DNA of 42,082 nt from an uncultured Flavonifractor sp. (GCA_944383135.1 CALWOL010000180.1:1-42082), one strand, 5' to 3'. Shown: positions 1 to 7,328, counted from the first letter of the stretch. Translations and numbers: made by a program. Notes: a model not told the origin generated them from the sequence alone.

Positions 1-4
1 ACAA

Positions 5-21
5 ACGGGCTGCAGGCCCGT
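5..21 (+). other. short hairpin just upstream of rpsR
   Basis: A 6-bp inverted repeat (ACGGGC 5-10, GCCCGT 16-21) with a 5-nt loop sits directly ahead of the rpsR ribosome binding site. It has no T-tract, so it is not a convincing terminator. It may be a leftover of the upstream intergenic region or a weak translational element. The upstream gene lies outside the window. Confidence 0.25.
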
Positions 22-41
22 CAAAAGGAGGTTTTCCTGTT

Positions 42-281
42 ATGGCTATGGATAGAGAGCGTCCCCGCGGCCGGAAGCGCCGCAAGGTCTGCACCTTCTG
101 CGTGGATAAGGTGGAGCACATCGACTACAAGGATGCCGCCAAGCTGCGCCGGTTCCTGTCTGAGCGGAGCAAGATTCTGCCCCGCCGCACCACCGGCACC
201 TGCGCCATGCACCAGCGTCAGCTGACCGAGGCCATCAAGCGCGCCCGTCAGATCGCGCTGCTGCCCTTCGTCACCGACTGA
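42..281 (+). CDS. rpsR: 30S ribosomal protein S18
   Basis: This is a 79-residue small-subunit protein that binds 16S rRNA with S6 in the platform of the 30S subunit. The basic N-terminus ([10 protein letters not shown]) is followed by CTFC, and a CAMH motif lies further on, so a complete C-x2-C...C-x2-H zinc-type set is visible, as in the zinc-binding form of S18. The family core ([15 protein letters not shown], then [14 protein letters not shown]) is intact and the length is normal. AAGGAGG at 25-31 supports the ATG at 42 over the in-frame ATG at 48. In Firmicutes this gene usually ends an rpsF-ssb-rpsR operon, and the first two would lie left of the window. Two strong hairpins follow. Confidence 0.97.
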   Translation: MAMDRERPRGRKRRKVCTFCVDKVEHIDYKDAAKLRRFLSERSKILPRRTTGTCAMHQRQLTEAIKRARQIALLPFVTD

Positions 282-292
282 TGACAGCGAAC

Positions 293-326
293 AGGGCGCC
301 TGCGGAAACGCAGGCGCCCTGATTTT
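293..326 (+). terminator. intrinsic terminator of rpsR
   Basis: A perfect 12-bp stem (AGGGCGCCTGCG 293-304 with CGCAGGCGCCCT 309-320) is closed by a GAAA tetraloop and followed by GATTTTA. It begins 11 nt after the rpsR stop. It is one of a tandem pair of hairpins between convergent genes. Confidence 0.8.
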
Positions 327-334
327 ATGTTCTG

Positions 335-366
335 AGACAGCCGCCCCAGGGCGGCTGTCTTGTTTA
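335..366 (+). terminator. second hairpin terminator between convergent genes
   Basis: An 11-bp perfect stem (AGACAGCCGCC 335-345 with GGCGGCTGTCT 350-360) with loop CCAG is followed by TGTTTATT on the plus strand. It could back up rpsR termination and also end the convergent kinase transcript, although no T-tract is present on the minus side. Confidence 0.6.
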
Positions 367-2283
367 TTGCGGGACCGGAGGGAGGGCGGGAATCTCCGGG
401 AAGGAGAGCACCGCCTTGAACAGATCCCCGTCGATGTCGATGGAAAACCGCCCGCCCTGGAGCTCGGTAAGGCTGCGGGCGATGGACAGACCCAGGCCGG
501 AGCCCTCGGTGGTGCGGGACTGGTCCCCCCGGACGAAGCGCTCCAGCAGCTGCTGGGCGGGGATGTTCAGCTGCTGCCGGGAGACATTTTTGACGGTGAG
601 CACCGCCCGGCCCTCCTGCCGGGAGATATCCGCGTATATACGGGTACCGGGCTGGGCGTACTTGTTGCAGTTGGAGAGGAGATTGTCCAGAATGCGCCAC
701 AGGTGGCGGCCGTCGGCCATAATCCACAGCTCCTCCGGCGGAAAGCGGGGAATGACCGTGAGATTGTTCTCCTCAAATTTCTCCTCAAACTCCCCCAGAG
801 CCTGCTGGAAAAGCTGTACCATCCCCAGCCGCTCCAGGCGGACGCTCAGACTGCCGGTGGACGCCTTGGAGGCCTCCACCAAATCCTCCGTCAGCTTTTT
901 CAGCCGCTGGCTCTTCCGGTCCAGAACCTCCAGGTAGGCGGGGGCGTCGGGGCTGTCCAGCCCCTGCTTTTTCAGCAGATCCACATAGTTGATGATGGAG
1001 GTGAGGGGGGTTTTCAGATCGTGGGAGACGTTGGTGATGAGCTCCGCCTTGAACCGCTCGCTCTGAATCCGCTCCTCCACCGCGTTGCCGATGGCCTGCC
1101 CCAGATCGTTGAGCTGCCGTGCGTGACCGGCCAGATCGTGGTACATGTGGGCGGTGTCAATCTGATAGTCCGCCTCGCCCCCCAGGATGCGCTCCGCTCC
1201 CGCCCGCACCTTTTTCCACTGGATGGCCCAGCGGCACAGGGCGAAGAGCACCGCCCCCTGATAAAAGGGGATGAGGAAAAGGGTCAGGCCGGTGAGTACC
1301 GAGCCCGCCAGATAGAGCAGAAACACCAGCACCACCCGCCAGGTGAGGGGCCAGCTCCCGGCCATGGCCCGGAAGGCCCGGACGATGAGCCGGCAGCAGG
1401 CGGCCACCAGAGTACAGGACAGGAGGGTGTGGGTCTTGACCCGTACCGCCAGGGTGAGCAGGAAAGAGAGCAGGCACAGGGCCATGCCGCAGGAGAGGAG
1501 GGCCAGGCCCACCACCAGGTCCCGGCTGAGCCCGTTCTGGTTGACGGCGTAGGCCATGGAATCTCCCCCGGTCAGCAGCAGGAGCACCACCCAGAACAGG
1601 CTGAAGGCGAGCAAATCCAGGGGAATCCGGTCAAAGCCGCTGCGGACGGGACCCTCCGCCCCCTTCCGCCAGCCGGCGGAGCGGAGGAGCAGCACCAGCA
1701 GCGCCAGGAATACCACGTCCAGGACCAGCGCCAGCAGAGCCAGGGCGGGGAGGTAGCGGGCGTATTCCCCATACTCCTGGTAGCCAATGTAGAATTCATC
1801 CTCCGCCCCCAGCGGGTCTGTGACGCCGTATTCCAGCACCAGCTCCGAGCTGAAGGACGGACTCATGGTGAGGGCCATGGCGTCCCGGACCACGGTGTGG
1901 ACCTGGGCCTCCAGCGGCAGATTGTCGTCCCCATTGGTGTAAATCAGCACGCCGGTATCGTTGCGGCGGATGGCGAAGCGGAAGTTGGTGGCCTCCCCGT
2001 CCAGCAGGGATTCCAGATCCTCCAGCCGCTGCTGGTCCAGGTAGGGCAGCCTGCCCCCCTTCCACTCCTTGTACTGAATCAGCCAGGCCAGCTCCTGGAG
2101 CTGGGAGTAGCGGTTGTCCAAATCCTGATAGTAGGAGTTGCTGGTATAATAGCCCGTCCCCGTCCACAGGGTGTCCCACTGGGCGAGGATGAACAGGGAG
2201 GCCCAGAAGCCCCCCACGCCGGTGGCAATGGCCAGCAGGAAGGCCGCCAGCCTGACCGCCGGATTGGTTCTCAGTGCTTTCAT
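364..2283 (-). CDS. membrane sensor histidine kinase (VanS/OmpR-partner type)
   Basis: This 639-residue sensor kinase has a multi-pass membrane input domain. TM1 is at about residues 10-33, followed by an extracytoplasmic segment of roughly 140 residues and then several helices between about 175 and 350. The HisKA phosphoacceptor motif SHDLKTPL places the histidine at H421, after a linker resembling a signalling helix. The ATPase domain shows the N box region (LWRILDNLLSNCNKY) and the G box GSGLGLSIA near the C-terminus. The start is ATG 2283 with GGGAG 8 nt upstream. It lies 36 nt downstream of the response regulator and presumably phosphorylates it. The extra membrane helices after the sensor loop make its input domain longer than in a two-TM VanS. 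The ligand cannot be read from the sequence. Confidence 0.93.
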   Translation of the reverse strand: MKALRTNPAVRLAAFLLAIATGVGGFWASLFILAQWDTLWTGTGYYTSNSYYQDLDNRYSQLQELAWLIQYKEWKGGRLPYLDQQRLEDLESLLDGEATNFRFAIRRNDTGVLIYTNGDDNLPLEAQVHTVVRDAMALTMSPSFSSELVLEYGVTDPLGAEDEFYIGYQEYGEYARYLPALALLALVLDVVFLALLVLLLRSAGWRKGAEGPVRSGFDRIPLDLLAFSLFWVVLLLLTGGDSMAYAVNQNGLSRDLVVGLALLSCGMALCLLSFLLTLAVRVKTHTLLSCTLVAACCRLIVRAFRAMAGSWPLTWRVVLVFLLYLAGSVLTGLTLFLIPFYQGAVLFALCRWAIQWKKVRAGAERILGGEADYQIDTAHMYHDLAGHARQLNDLGQAIGNAVEERIQSERFKAELITNVSHDLKTPLTSIINYVDLLKKQGLDSPDAPAYLEVLDRKSQRLKKLTEDLVEASKASTGSLSVRLERLGMVQLFQQALGEFEEKFEENNLTVIPRFPPEELWIMADGRHLWRILDNLLSNCNKYAQPGTRIYADISRQEGRAVLTVKNVSRQQLNIPAQQLLERFVRGDQSRTTEGSGLGLSIARSLTELQGGRFSIDIDGDLFKAVLSFPEIPALPPVPQ

Positions 2284-2319
2284 TGTCGTGCTCCCTCACA
2301 GGCGGAGCGCCCGGGGCCC

Positions 2320-3021
2320 TCACACCTTTTCCATCTTGTAGCCCAGGCCCCACACCACCTTGATGTATCGGGGGTTGGCCGGGTCAATCTCAATTTTCTC
2401 CCGCAGGTGGCGGATGTGCACCGCCACCGTGTTTTCCGAGCCCAGGGAGGGGTCGTTCCACACCAGCTCATAAATCTGACTGGTGGAGAACACCCGGCCG
2501 GGATTTTTCATCAGCAGCAGGAGAATGTTGTACTCCAGGGGGGTGAGGCTTACCGTCTCTCCGTCCACCGTCACCGACTTGGCTCCGTCGTCCAGCACGA
2601 TGCCGCCGTTGGTGAGCAGGGCGGGGTCCCCGGCGCTTCCGCTGCTCTTGCCCCCCAGGCTGGTGTACCGCCGCAGCTGGCTCTTCACCCGGGCGATGAC
2701 CTCAATGGGATTGAAGGGCTTGGTGATATAGTCGTCCGCCCCGATGTTCAGACCCAGCACCTTGTCCGCGTCCTCGCTCTTGGCGGTGAGGAGGATGATG
2801 GGCACGTTGCAGCGCTCCCGCAGCTTGGCGGTGGCGCGGATGCCGTCCAGGTTGGGCATCATCACGTCCAGCAGAATCAAATCCACCGGATTGTCCTCCG
2901 CCAGACGGAGGCACTCCAGCCCGTCATAGGCCTTCAGGGTGGCATAGCCCTCGCTGGAGAGATAGATATCCAGGGCGGAGACGATGTCCCTGTCATCGTC
3001 ACAAATCAGAATGGTGTTCAT
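2320..3021 (-). CDS. OmpR/PhoB-family response regulator (VanR-like)
   Basis: This 233-residue two-domain regulator has a receiver with the acidic cluster D8-D10, phosphoacceptor D52 (LLDVMMP), T79 and K101 (KPF). It is followed by a winged-helix DNA-binding domain from about residue 135 (LTPLEYNILLLLM, then HIRHLREKI and GLGYKMEKV). An upstream in-frame GTG at 3030 falls inside the Shine-Dalgarno (GAGGTG, 3033-3028), so ATG 3021 is preferred. It is the first gene of a minus-strand pair with the kinase. It is transcribed divergently from the serpin, with TTAAGA repeats in the shared 144-nt spacer, which makes autoregulation plus control of the serpin plausible. Confidence 0.95.
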   Translation of the reverse strand: MNTILICDDDRDIVSALDIYLSSEGYATLKAYDGLECLRLAEDNPVDLILLDVMMPNLDGIRATAKLRERCNVPIILLTAKSEDADKVLGLNIGADDYITKPFNPIEVIARVKSQLRRYTSLGGKSSGSAGDPALLTNGGIVLDDGAKSVTVDGETVSLTPLEYNILLLLMKNPGRVFSTSQIYELVWNDPSLGSENTVAVHIRHLREKIEIDPANPRYIKVVWGLGYKMEKV

Positions 3022-3063
3022 TTGCCTCACCTCATGCTGTGTACCCAGTCTACCGGAAAAGAT

Positions 3064-3069
3064 TTAAGC
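3064..3069 (+). promoter_or_regulatory. single TTAAG half-site between response regulator and serpin
   Basis: TTAAGC at 3064-3069 matches five of six positions of the nearby TTAAGA repeats and lies 23 bp (about two helical turns) before the first of them. It is nearest the response-regulator start, so it could take part in autoregulation. This is an inference from spacing only. Confidence 0.35.
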
Positions 3070-3086
3070 CGGAGGGTGGAAATGTT

Positions 3087-3103
3087 TTAAGAGTGGCTTA
3101 AGA
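3087..3103 (+). promoter_or_regulatory. TTAAGA-N5-TTAAGA direct repeat, putative response-regulator operator
   Basis: Two exact TTAAGA hexamers (3087-3092 and 3098-3103) are separated by GTGGC, giving an 11-bp repeat pitch. OmpR/PhoB-family dimers typically bind such one-turn direct repeats; Bacillus PhoP and WalR boxes have the same hexamer-N5-hexamer layout with other bases. The site lies between the divergent regulator and serpin genes. A near-copy lies at 5004-5020. Confidence 0.6.
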
Positions 3104-3130
3104 CCAAGGAACATTTTACCCCACCTCCCG

Positions 3131-3136
3131 TCTAAA
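3131..3136 (+). promoter_or_regulatory. possible -10 element for serpin
   Basis: TCTAAA matches 4 of 6 TATAAT positions and lies 30 nt before the serpin ATG, ahead of AAGGAGG (3152-3158). No good -35 is present, which would suit an activated promoter. Weak call. Confidence 0.3.
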
Positions 3137-3165
3137 AAGCAACCAAAGAAAAAGGAGGGTATTCC

Positions 3166-4422
3166 ATGAAAAGGAAGCTGTTGGCGCTGCTGCTGCCCCT
3201 GGCTCTGCTGGCCGGGTGCGGCTCCGGCCTCTCCGCCGCGCCCCGGGTGGCGGGGGCGGTACGCCTCTCTCCCCAGGGGGGCGGGGAGGCGGAGACGCCG
3301 GCCCGGCCCGTGGCCCGGGCCGACGCCGCCATTGGCGATCTGGGGGCAGACCTGCTCCGGGCCGTCCGCCGGCCGGGGGAGAATGCCCTGCTCTCCCCCC
3401 TGTCGGTGGCGCTGGCCCTGTCCCTCACGGCCAACGGCGCCGCCGGGGACACCCGGGAGGAGTTTGAGACCCTGCTGGGGGCGGAGGTGGACGCCCTCAA
3501 CCAGAACGCCGCCTCTCTGCTGGCCGATTACCTGTCCCTGGGGGGGAGCACCCAGTCGGCCATCGGCAGCTCCCTGTGGGTGGACGAGAGCCTGGAGGCG
3601 GAGGAGCAATTCCTGTCCCGCTGCACCAGCTTTTATCAGGCGGGGGTCTATCAGGCGGATTTGGACACCGAGGGGGCCAAAAACGCGGTGAACGGCTGGA
3701 TTGACGCCGTCACCCGGGGGATGATTCCCCGGATGCTCCAGCAGCCGCCGGCGGAGGACACCGCCCTGCTGCTGGTGAACGCCCTCTGGCTGAAAACCGC
3801 CTGGGCGGAGGAATTCGAGCCCGGCAACACCGATACCCGCCCCTTTACCGCCGCCGACGGTACACAGACGGATACCGCCTTTCTCTCCAACGGCGTCCGC
3901 ACCGAGCGGTACTTCCGCACGGAGGATGCCGCCGGGGTGGTGCTGCCCTATGACGACGGGCGGCTGGCCTTTCTGGCCGTCCTCCCCCACGGGGAGCTGG
4001 ACGGCTGGCTGGAGGGGCTGGACGGGGATACCTGCTCCAGCCTGCTGGCGGAGGCGGAGGACACCCGGGTGTACCTGTGCCTGCCCAAGTTTGAGGCGGA
4101 GTGGGGCGGCTCCCTGTCTGACGCCCTGAAGGAGCTGGGGCTGGGCACCGCCTTTGACCCGGGACTGGCGGACTTCTCCGCCCTGGGTGCCACGGAGGAG
4201 GGCCTTCCGCTCTTTGTGGGCTCCGTGGACCACCGGGCGAAGATGATGGTAAATGAGGAGGGGACCGAGGCCGCCGCGGCCACGGTGGTGGCTGTGCCGG
4301 CGGGGGCGGCGGAGGAGGCGGTAAAGCCGGTGGAGCTCATCCTGGACCGGCCCTTCTGCTACGCCATCGTGGATTTGGAGCGGGGAATCCCCCTGTTTCT
4401 GGGCACCTTTGAGGCGCCGTAG
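3166..4422 (+). CDS. lipoprotein serpin (serine protease inhibitor)
   Basis: This 418-residue protein has a lipoprotein signal peptide (lipobox LLAGC, Cys18), so it should be tethered to the outer face of the membrane. The serpin fold spans about residues 45-418. It shows the N-terminal signature NALLSPLSVALALSL, a VNALWLKTAWAEEF strand segment, and the C-terminal RPFCYAI...GIPLFLG signature. The reactive-loop hinge EEGTEAAAAT (364-373) has small residues at P12-P9, as in inhibitory serpins that insert the loop. Counting as in antitrypsin puts P1-P1' at G380-A381 within VVAVPAGAA, which suggests an elastase- or subtilisin-like target. AAGGAGG lies 7 nt before the ATG. The phosphopantetheinyl transferase follows 63 nt downstream. 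The function is secure at family level; the target protease is inferred. Confidence 0.93.
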   Translation: MKRKLLALLLPLALLAGCGSGLSAAPRVAGAVRLSPQGGGEAETPARPVARADAAIGDLGADLLRAVRRPGENALLSPLSVALALSLTANGAAGDTREEFETLLGAEVDALNQNAASLLADYLSLGGSTQSAIGSSLWVDESLEAEEQFLSRCTSFYQAGVYQADLDTEGAKNAVNGWIDAVTRGMIPRMLQQPPAEDTALLLVNALWLKTAWAEEFEPGNTDTRPFTAADGTQTDTAFLSNGVRTERYFRTEDAAGVVLPYDDGRLAFLAVLPHGELDGWLEGLDGDTCSSLLAEAEDTRVYLCLPKFEAEWGGSLSDALKELGLGTAFDPGLADFSALGATEEGLPLFVGSVDHRAKMMVNEEGTEAAAATVVAVPAGAAEEAVKPVELILDRPFCYAIVDLERGIPLFLGTFEAP

Positions 4423-4470
4423 GGCGCAAAGGGATGGTAAAACGGCCCGGATTGTGGTATCCTGGGGAAA

Positions 4471-4477
4471 AAGGAGG
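4471..4477 (+). promoter_or_regulatory. ribosome binding site deciding the PPTase start
   Basis: AAGGAGG ends 2 nt before the ATG at 4480 but 8 nt before the in-frame ATG at 4486, so the second ATG is the better start. Confidence 0.6.
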
Positions 4478-4485
4478 GGATGGCC

Positions 4486-5007
4486 ATGGTGCTCTGGCAG
4501 GGCGAGGGAGAGGCATACGGGCTGCTGGCAAGACTGCTGGCGGCGGAGTATGGCCTGCCCGGCCTGCCTGAGCTGGCCCGGCGGGAGGGGGGTAAGCCCT
4601 TCTTTCCGGGGCGGCCGGACCTCCACTTCAACGTGAGCCACAGCGGCGGTCTGGCCCTGTGCGGGGTGGGAAGCGCCTCCCTGGGGGTGGACATCGAGGC
4701 GGTGCGCCCCCGGCGGGCCGGCCTGGCCCGGTACATCTGCTCCCCGGCGGAATACGCCTGGTATGAGGCGCTGGGAGGGGGCTGGGCGGGCCTGTACACC
4801 ATCTGGACCCTGAAGGAGGCCCGGGTGAAGTGCACCGGCCGGGGCCTGCGGCAGCGCCCCGATACCATCGCCGTGCCCCTGCTTGCCCCGGGCCGGACCG
4901 AGGAGCTGGACGGGCTGCGCTTCCGCGCCTACGCCGGGCCCGGGTGGCGGGGGGCGGTCTGCTGCCGCGCCCCGGAGGAGCCGCCGGAAAATGTTTCTTT
5001 TTCTTAA
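4486..5007 (+). CDS. 4'-phosphopantetheinyl transferase (Sfp-type)
   Basis: This 173-residue enzyme should move the phosphopantetheine arm of CoA onto a serine of a carrier protein. Visible family motifs are NVSHS (49-53), GVDIE (67-71, with D69 and E71 expected to bind magnesium) and WTLKEARVK (107-115, the WxxKEAxxK signature). It is shorter than Sfp (about 224 residues) and looks like a compact version with a reduced N-terminus. The start at 4486 is chosen because of Shine-Dalgarno spacing. No carrier protein, NRPS or fatty-acid gene is adjacent. It follows the serpin on the same strand and probably shares its transcript. Either it is the housekeeping enzyme or its substrate is elsewhere. 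Confidence 0.88.
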   Translation: MVLWQGEGEAYGLLARLLAAEYGLPGLPELARREGGKPFFPGRPDLHFNVSHSGGLALCGVGSASLGVDIEAVRPRRAGLARYICSPAEYAWYEALGGGWAGLYTIWTLKEARVKCTGRGLRQRPDTIAVPLLAPGRTEELDGLRFRAYAGPGWRGAVCCRAPEEPPENVSFS

Positions 5008-5020
5008 GTTCTTCTTAAGA
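5004..5020 (+). promoter_or_regulatory. TTAAGT-N5-TTAAGA direct repeat, putative response-regulator operator
   Basis: TTAAGT (5004-5009), five bases, then TTAAGA (5015-5020) reproduce the 11-bp pitch of the repeat at 3087-3103 with one mismatch. The repeat overlaps the end of the PPTase gene and lies just upstream of a TATACT -10 (5053-5058) that lacks a good -35. That position suits an activator. It is the main evidence for a shared regulon. Confidence 0.55.
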
Positions 5021-5052
5021 TTCTGCCCCTGGTTTTCTAAAGAAAGCTCGCT

Positions 5053-5058
5053 TATACT
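5053..5058 (+). promoter_or_regulatory. -10 element for glycosyltransferase operon
   Basis: TATACT matches 5 of 6 consensus positions and is 33 nt before the GTG start. The corresponding -35 (about 5030-5035, TGGTTT) is poor, consistent with dependence on an activator bound at 5004-5020. Confidence 0.5.
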
Positions 5059-5090
5059 GGAGCTGTAACATAAAACCGGAGGGAAACGCC

Positions 5091-6191
5091 GTGAAGATAT
5101 TGATTTTGACAGGGAAATTCTGCATGGGACACATGACCGCCTCCAAGTCCCTGGCCCAGCAGATCCTGGATGCCTACCCCGGTGCCCAGGTGCGGATTGA
5201 GGATTTGGTGGACTACGCCGTGCCCGAGCTCTCCGCTGCGGTGTACAAGGGGTACAACCTGCTGGTGACCTGCGGGCCGGCCCTCTTCAACGCCTACTAC
5301 AAGCTGACGGAAAACGTCCCCGCCCACCTGTGCTTTGCCGGCCACTTTGTGGAGAAGCTGGAGGAACTGCTGGGGGAGACTTGCCCGGACGCGGTCATTG
5401 CCACCCATCCCTTCTGCGCCCAGGTGGTCTCCCGCTACAAGCAGACCAGCGGGGACAAGCTGCCCCTGATCACCTGCGTCACCGATATTTCCGCCCACTC
5501 CGAATGGATTTGTGAGGGAACCGACTGCTACCTGGTGGGCAGCCTGGAGGTGCGGGACAAGCTGGCAAACAAGGGGGTCAACCCCGCCCGCATCTGTATT
5601 ACCGGTATCCCGGTGCGGGCGGAGTTTCTGGCGCCCAGCCGGCGCAGCGGCCGCACCCGGGGGGCGGGGGAGCCCCGCCGCCTGCTCATCATGGGGGGCG
5701 GCCTGGGCCTGATGCCCCGGCGGGATTCCTTCTATGAGGCGCTGGACGCCCTGCCGGGGGTGGAGACCACCCTGATTACCGGCAACAACCGGAAGCTGTA
5801 CGAGCGGCTGGTGGGGAAGTATCCCCATATCGAGGTGCTGGGCTTTACCGACCAGGTGTGCGCCTATATGGAGCGCGCTGACCTGGTGCTGACTAAGCCC
5901 GGGGGCATTACCACCTTTGAATCCCTGTTTTCCGAGCTGCCCATCCTGGCCTGGGAGCCCTTCTGGGAGCAGGAGCGGAAGAACGCCCGCTTTCTGGTGG
6001 ACCAGGGGATCGGCCGGATTGCCGGCAAGGAGAGCGGCAAGTGCCTGGAGGCCATCCGGGCGCTGATCTATGACGACGGGGCGCTGGACGCCATGGCGGC
6101 CAACATGCGTCTGCTCAAGCATCAGCTGGGGCAGGAGCGGCTGACCGGAATTGTGGCGGCCACGGTCCAGATGAGTGAGGTGTGCGCCTGA
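5091..6191 (+). CDS. MGDG-synthase/UgtP-like glycosyltransferase (GT28 family)
   Basis: This 366-residue protein resembles processive diacylglycerol glycosyltransferases, which place sugars from UDP-sugars on diacylglycerol at the inner membrane face. The N-terminal domain begins MKILILTGKFCMGHMTASKSL, matching the GxGH-type acceptor loop of MGDG-synthase proteins. The C-terminal half carries the GT28 nucleotide-sugar site (TKPGGITTFESLFSELPIL, about residues 264-282). The start is GTG 5091 behind CCGGAGGG. The stop overlaps the ATG of the flippase-like gene by one base (TGATG), so the two are translationally coupled. The product is probably a glycolipid or lipoteichoic-acid anchor; the exact sugar is unknown. 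Confidence 0.85.
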   Translation: MKILILTGKFCMGHMTASKSLAQQILDAYPGAQVRIEDLVDYAVPELSAAVYKGYNLLVTCGPALFNAYYKLTENVPAHLCFAGHFVEKLEELLGETCPDAVIATHPFCAQVVSRYKQTSGDKLPLITCVTDISAHSEWICEGTDCYLVGSLEVRDKLANKGVNPARICITGIPVRAEFLAPSRRSGRTRGAGEPRRLLIMGGGLGLMPRRDSFYEALDALPGVETTLITGNNRKLYERLVGKYPHIEVLGFTDQVCAYMERADLVLTKPGGITTFESLFSELPILAWEPFWEQERKNARFLVDQGIGRIAGKESGKCLEAIRALIYDDGALDAMAANMRLLKHQLGQERLTGIVAATVQMSEVCA

Positions 6192-7261
6192 TGCAGAGCA
6201 AGCGGAATCAGATTGGCGCGGCCATCCTGGTCGTTCTGATGGCGGTGACCTTCTGGGTGCTGCTGCGGGATATGCCCCTGACCCGGCTGGCTTCGGTGCT
6301 GGGTCAGCTGAAGCCGGGGTGGATCATCGGGGGACTGGGGCTGATGCTGCTGACGCTGTGCTTTGAGGCCTCCTGCACCCGCCAGATTCTGCCCTGCTTG
6401 GGGCACAAAACCAGCCTGCTCCGCTGCCTGAGCTACTCCTTCGCGGGCTTTTATTTCAGCGCCATCACCCCCTCCGCCACCGGCGGACAGCCCGCCCAGA
6501 TTTACTGTATGAGCCGGGATGGCGTCTCCGCCGCCCACGGCACCCTGAATATGCTGCTGCTGGCCATGTGCTACCAGGTGACCCTGCTCCTCTTTGCCGC
6601 GGCGGCGGCGGTGCTGTATCCCTGGCTGCTGGCGGAGATGGGGAGCGGGATGCTGCTGCTGCTCATTTACGGCATCCTCATCAACGTGGCCCTGACCGCC
6701 GGGATGCTCTGCCTCATGTTCCTGCCCAACGCCGCCCGGCGCATCTGCCGGGGGGTACTGTCCCTGCTGGTGAAGCTCCGCCTGGTCCGCAACCGGGCGA
6801 GGGCGGAGGCCGTGCTGGAGCGGCAGATGAAGGAATACCGCAGCGGGGCCGAGTGCCTGCGGCGCAACCCCACCCTGGGCTTCCGGCTGATGGGCTGCAC
6901 CATCCTGCAGCTGGGGACCCTGTTCAGCGTCCCCTTCATGGTCTACCGCGCCTTCGGCCTCAGCGGCCACGGAGTGCTGGAGCTGCTGGGCGCCCAGGCC
7001 CTGCTCACCCTGGCGGTGGGCTCCCTCCCCCTGCCGGGGGCGGTGGGTGCCTCCGAGGGGGGCTTTGTCCTGGCCTTCCGCCTCTTTTTCGGGGCGAGCC
7101 TGGTGACCCCGGCGGTGCTGGTCTCCCGGGGCATCAGCTTTTATTCCTTTATGGTGGTCAGCGGCGTGATTACCCTCATTGTCCAGCTGTATATCCGGCG
7201 GAGAAGGCCGGAGGAGCAGGCGTCCCCGCTCCCTAGTCCGGCGCGGGAGACCGCCGCCTGA
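6191..7261 (+). CDS. flippase-like integral membrane protein (LPG_synthase_TM / YbhN family)
   Basis: This 356-residue protein has about seven to nine hydrophobic helices, starting with residues 8-25 and 44-60. The segment SFAGFYFSAITPSATGGQPAQIYCM is characteristic of the lysylphosphatidylglycerol synthase transmembrane (flippase) family, also called UPF0104. A related stretch (LPLPGAVGASEGGFVLAF) lies in the C-terminal half. No aminoacyl-transferase domain is present, so it is not a full MprF. The start is ATG 6191, overlapping the upstream stop; the in-frame GTG at 6182 is less likely. Coupling to a lipid glycosyltransferase suggests it moves or helps place the glycolipid across the membrane. 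A terminator follows. Confidence 0.85.
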   Translation: MQSKRNQIGAAILVVLMAVTFWVLLRDMPLTRLASVLGQLKPGWIIGGLGLMLLTLCFEASCTRQILPCLGHKTSLLRCLSYSFAGFYFSAITPSATGGQPAQIYCMSRDGVSAAHGTLNMLLLAMCYQVTLLLFAAAAAVLYPWLLAEMGSGMLLLLIYGILINVALTAGMLCLMFLPNAARRICRGVLSLLVKLRLVRNRARAEAVLERQMKEYRSGAECLRRNPTLGFRLMGCTILQLGTLFSVPFMVYRAFGLSGHGVLELLGAQALLTLAVGSLPLPGAVGASEGGFVLAFRLFFGASLVTPAVLVSRGISFYSFMVVSGVITLIVQLYIRRRRPEEQASPLPSPARETAA

Positions 7262-7288
7262 CGGTGTCCCGCGCATACCGGCGTTCCG

Positions 7289-7328
7289 CCGCCCCGGGGA
7301 GAAGTTGTTCCTCCGGGGCGGTTTTTTC
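7289..7328 (+). terminator. intrinsic terminator after the flippase-like gene
   Basis: A 9-bp stem (CCGCCCCGG 7289-7297 with CCGGGGCGG 7313-7321) is followed by six Ts (7322-7327). It closes the glycosyltransferase/flippase transcript 27 nt after the stop. Confidence 0.88.

Noticed and set aside
5..21. Hairpin before rpsR as an S6:S18 autoregulatory RNA
   Set aside because: The described S6:S18 motif lies upstream of rpsF and contains a conserved CCG in an internal loop. This 6-bp hairpin lacks that structure.
367..3090. Very long open frame (907 codons) on the plus strand opposite the kinase and regulator genes
   Set aside because: It is antisense to two clear genes, has a proline/glycine/glutamine-rich composition with no family motif, and arises because GC-rich third positions remove stop codons. 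Similar long antisense frames at 3064-4641, 6122-9370, 8748-10850, 11999-13837 and 38804-41221 were rejected for the same reason.
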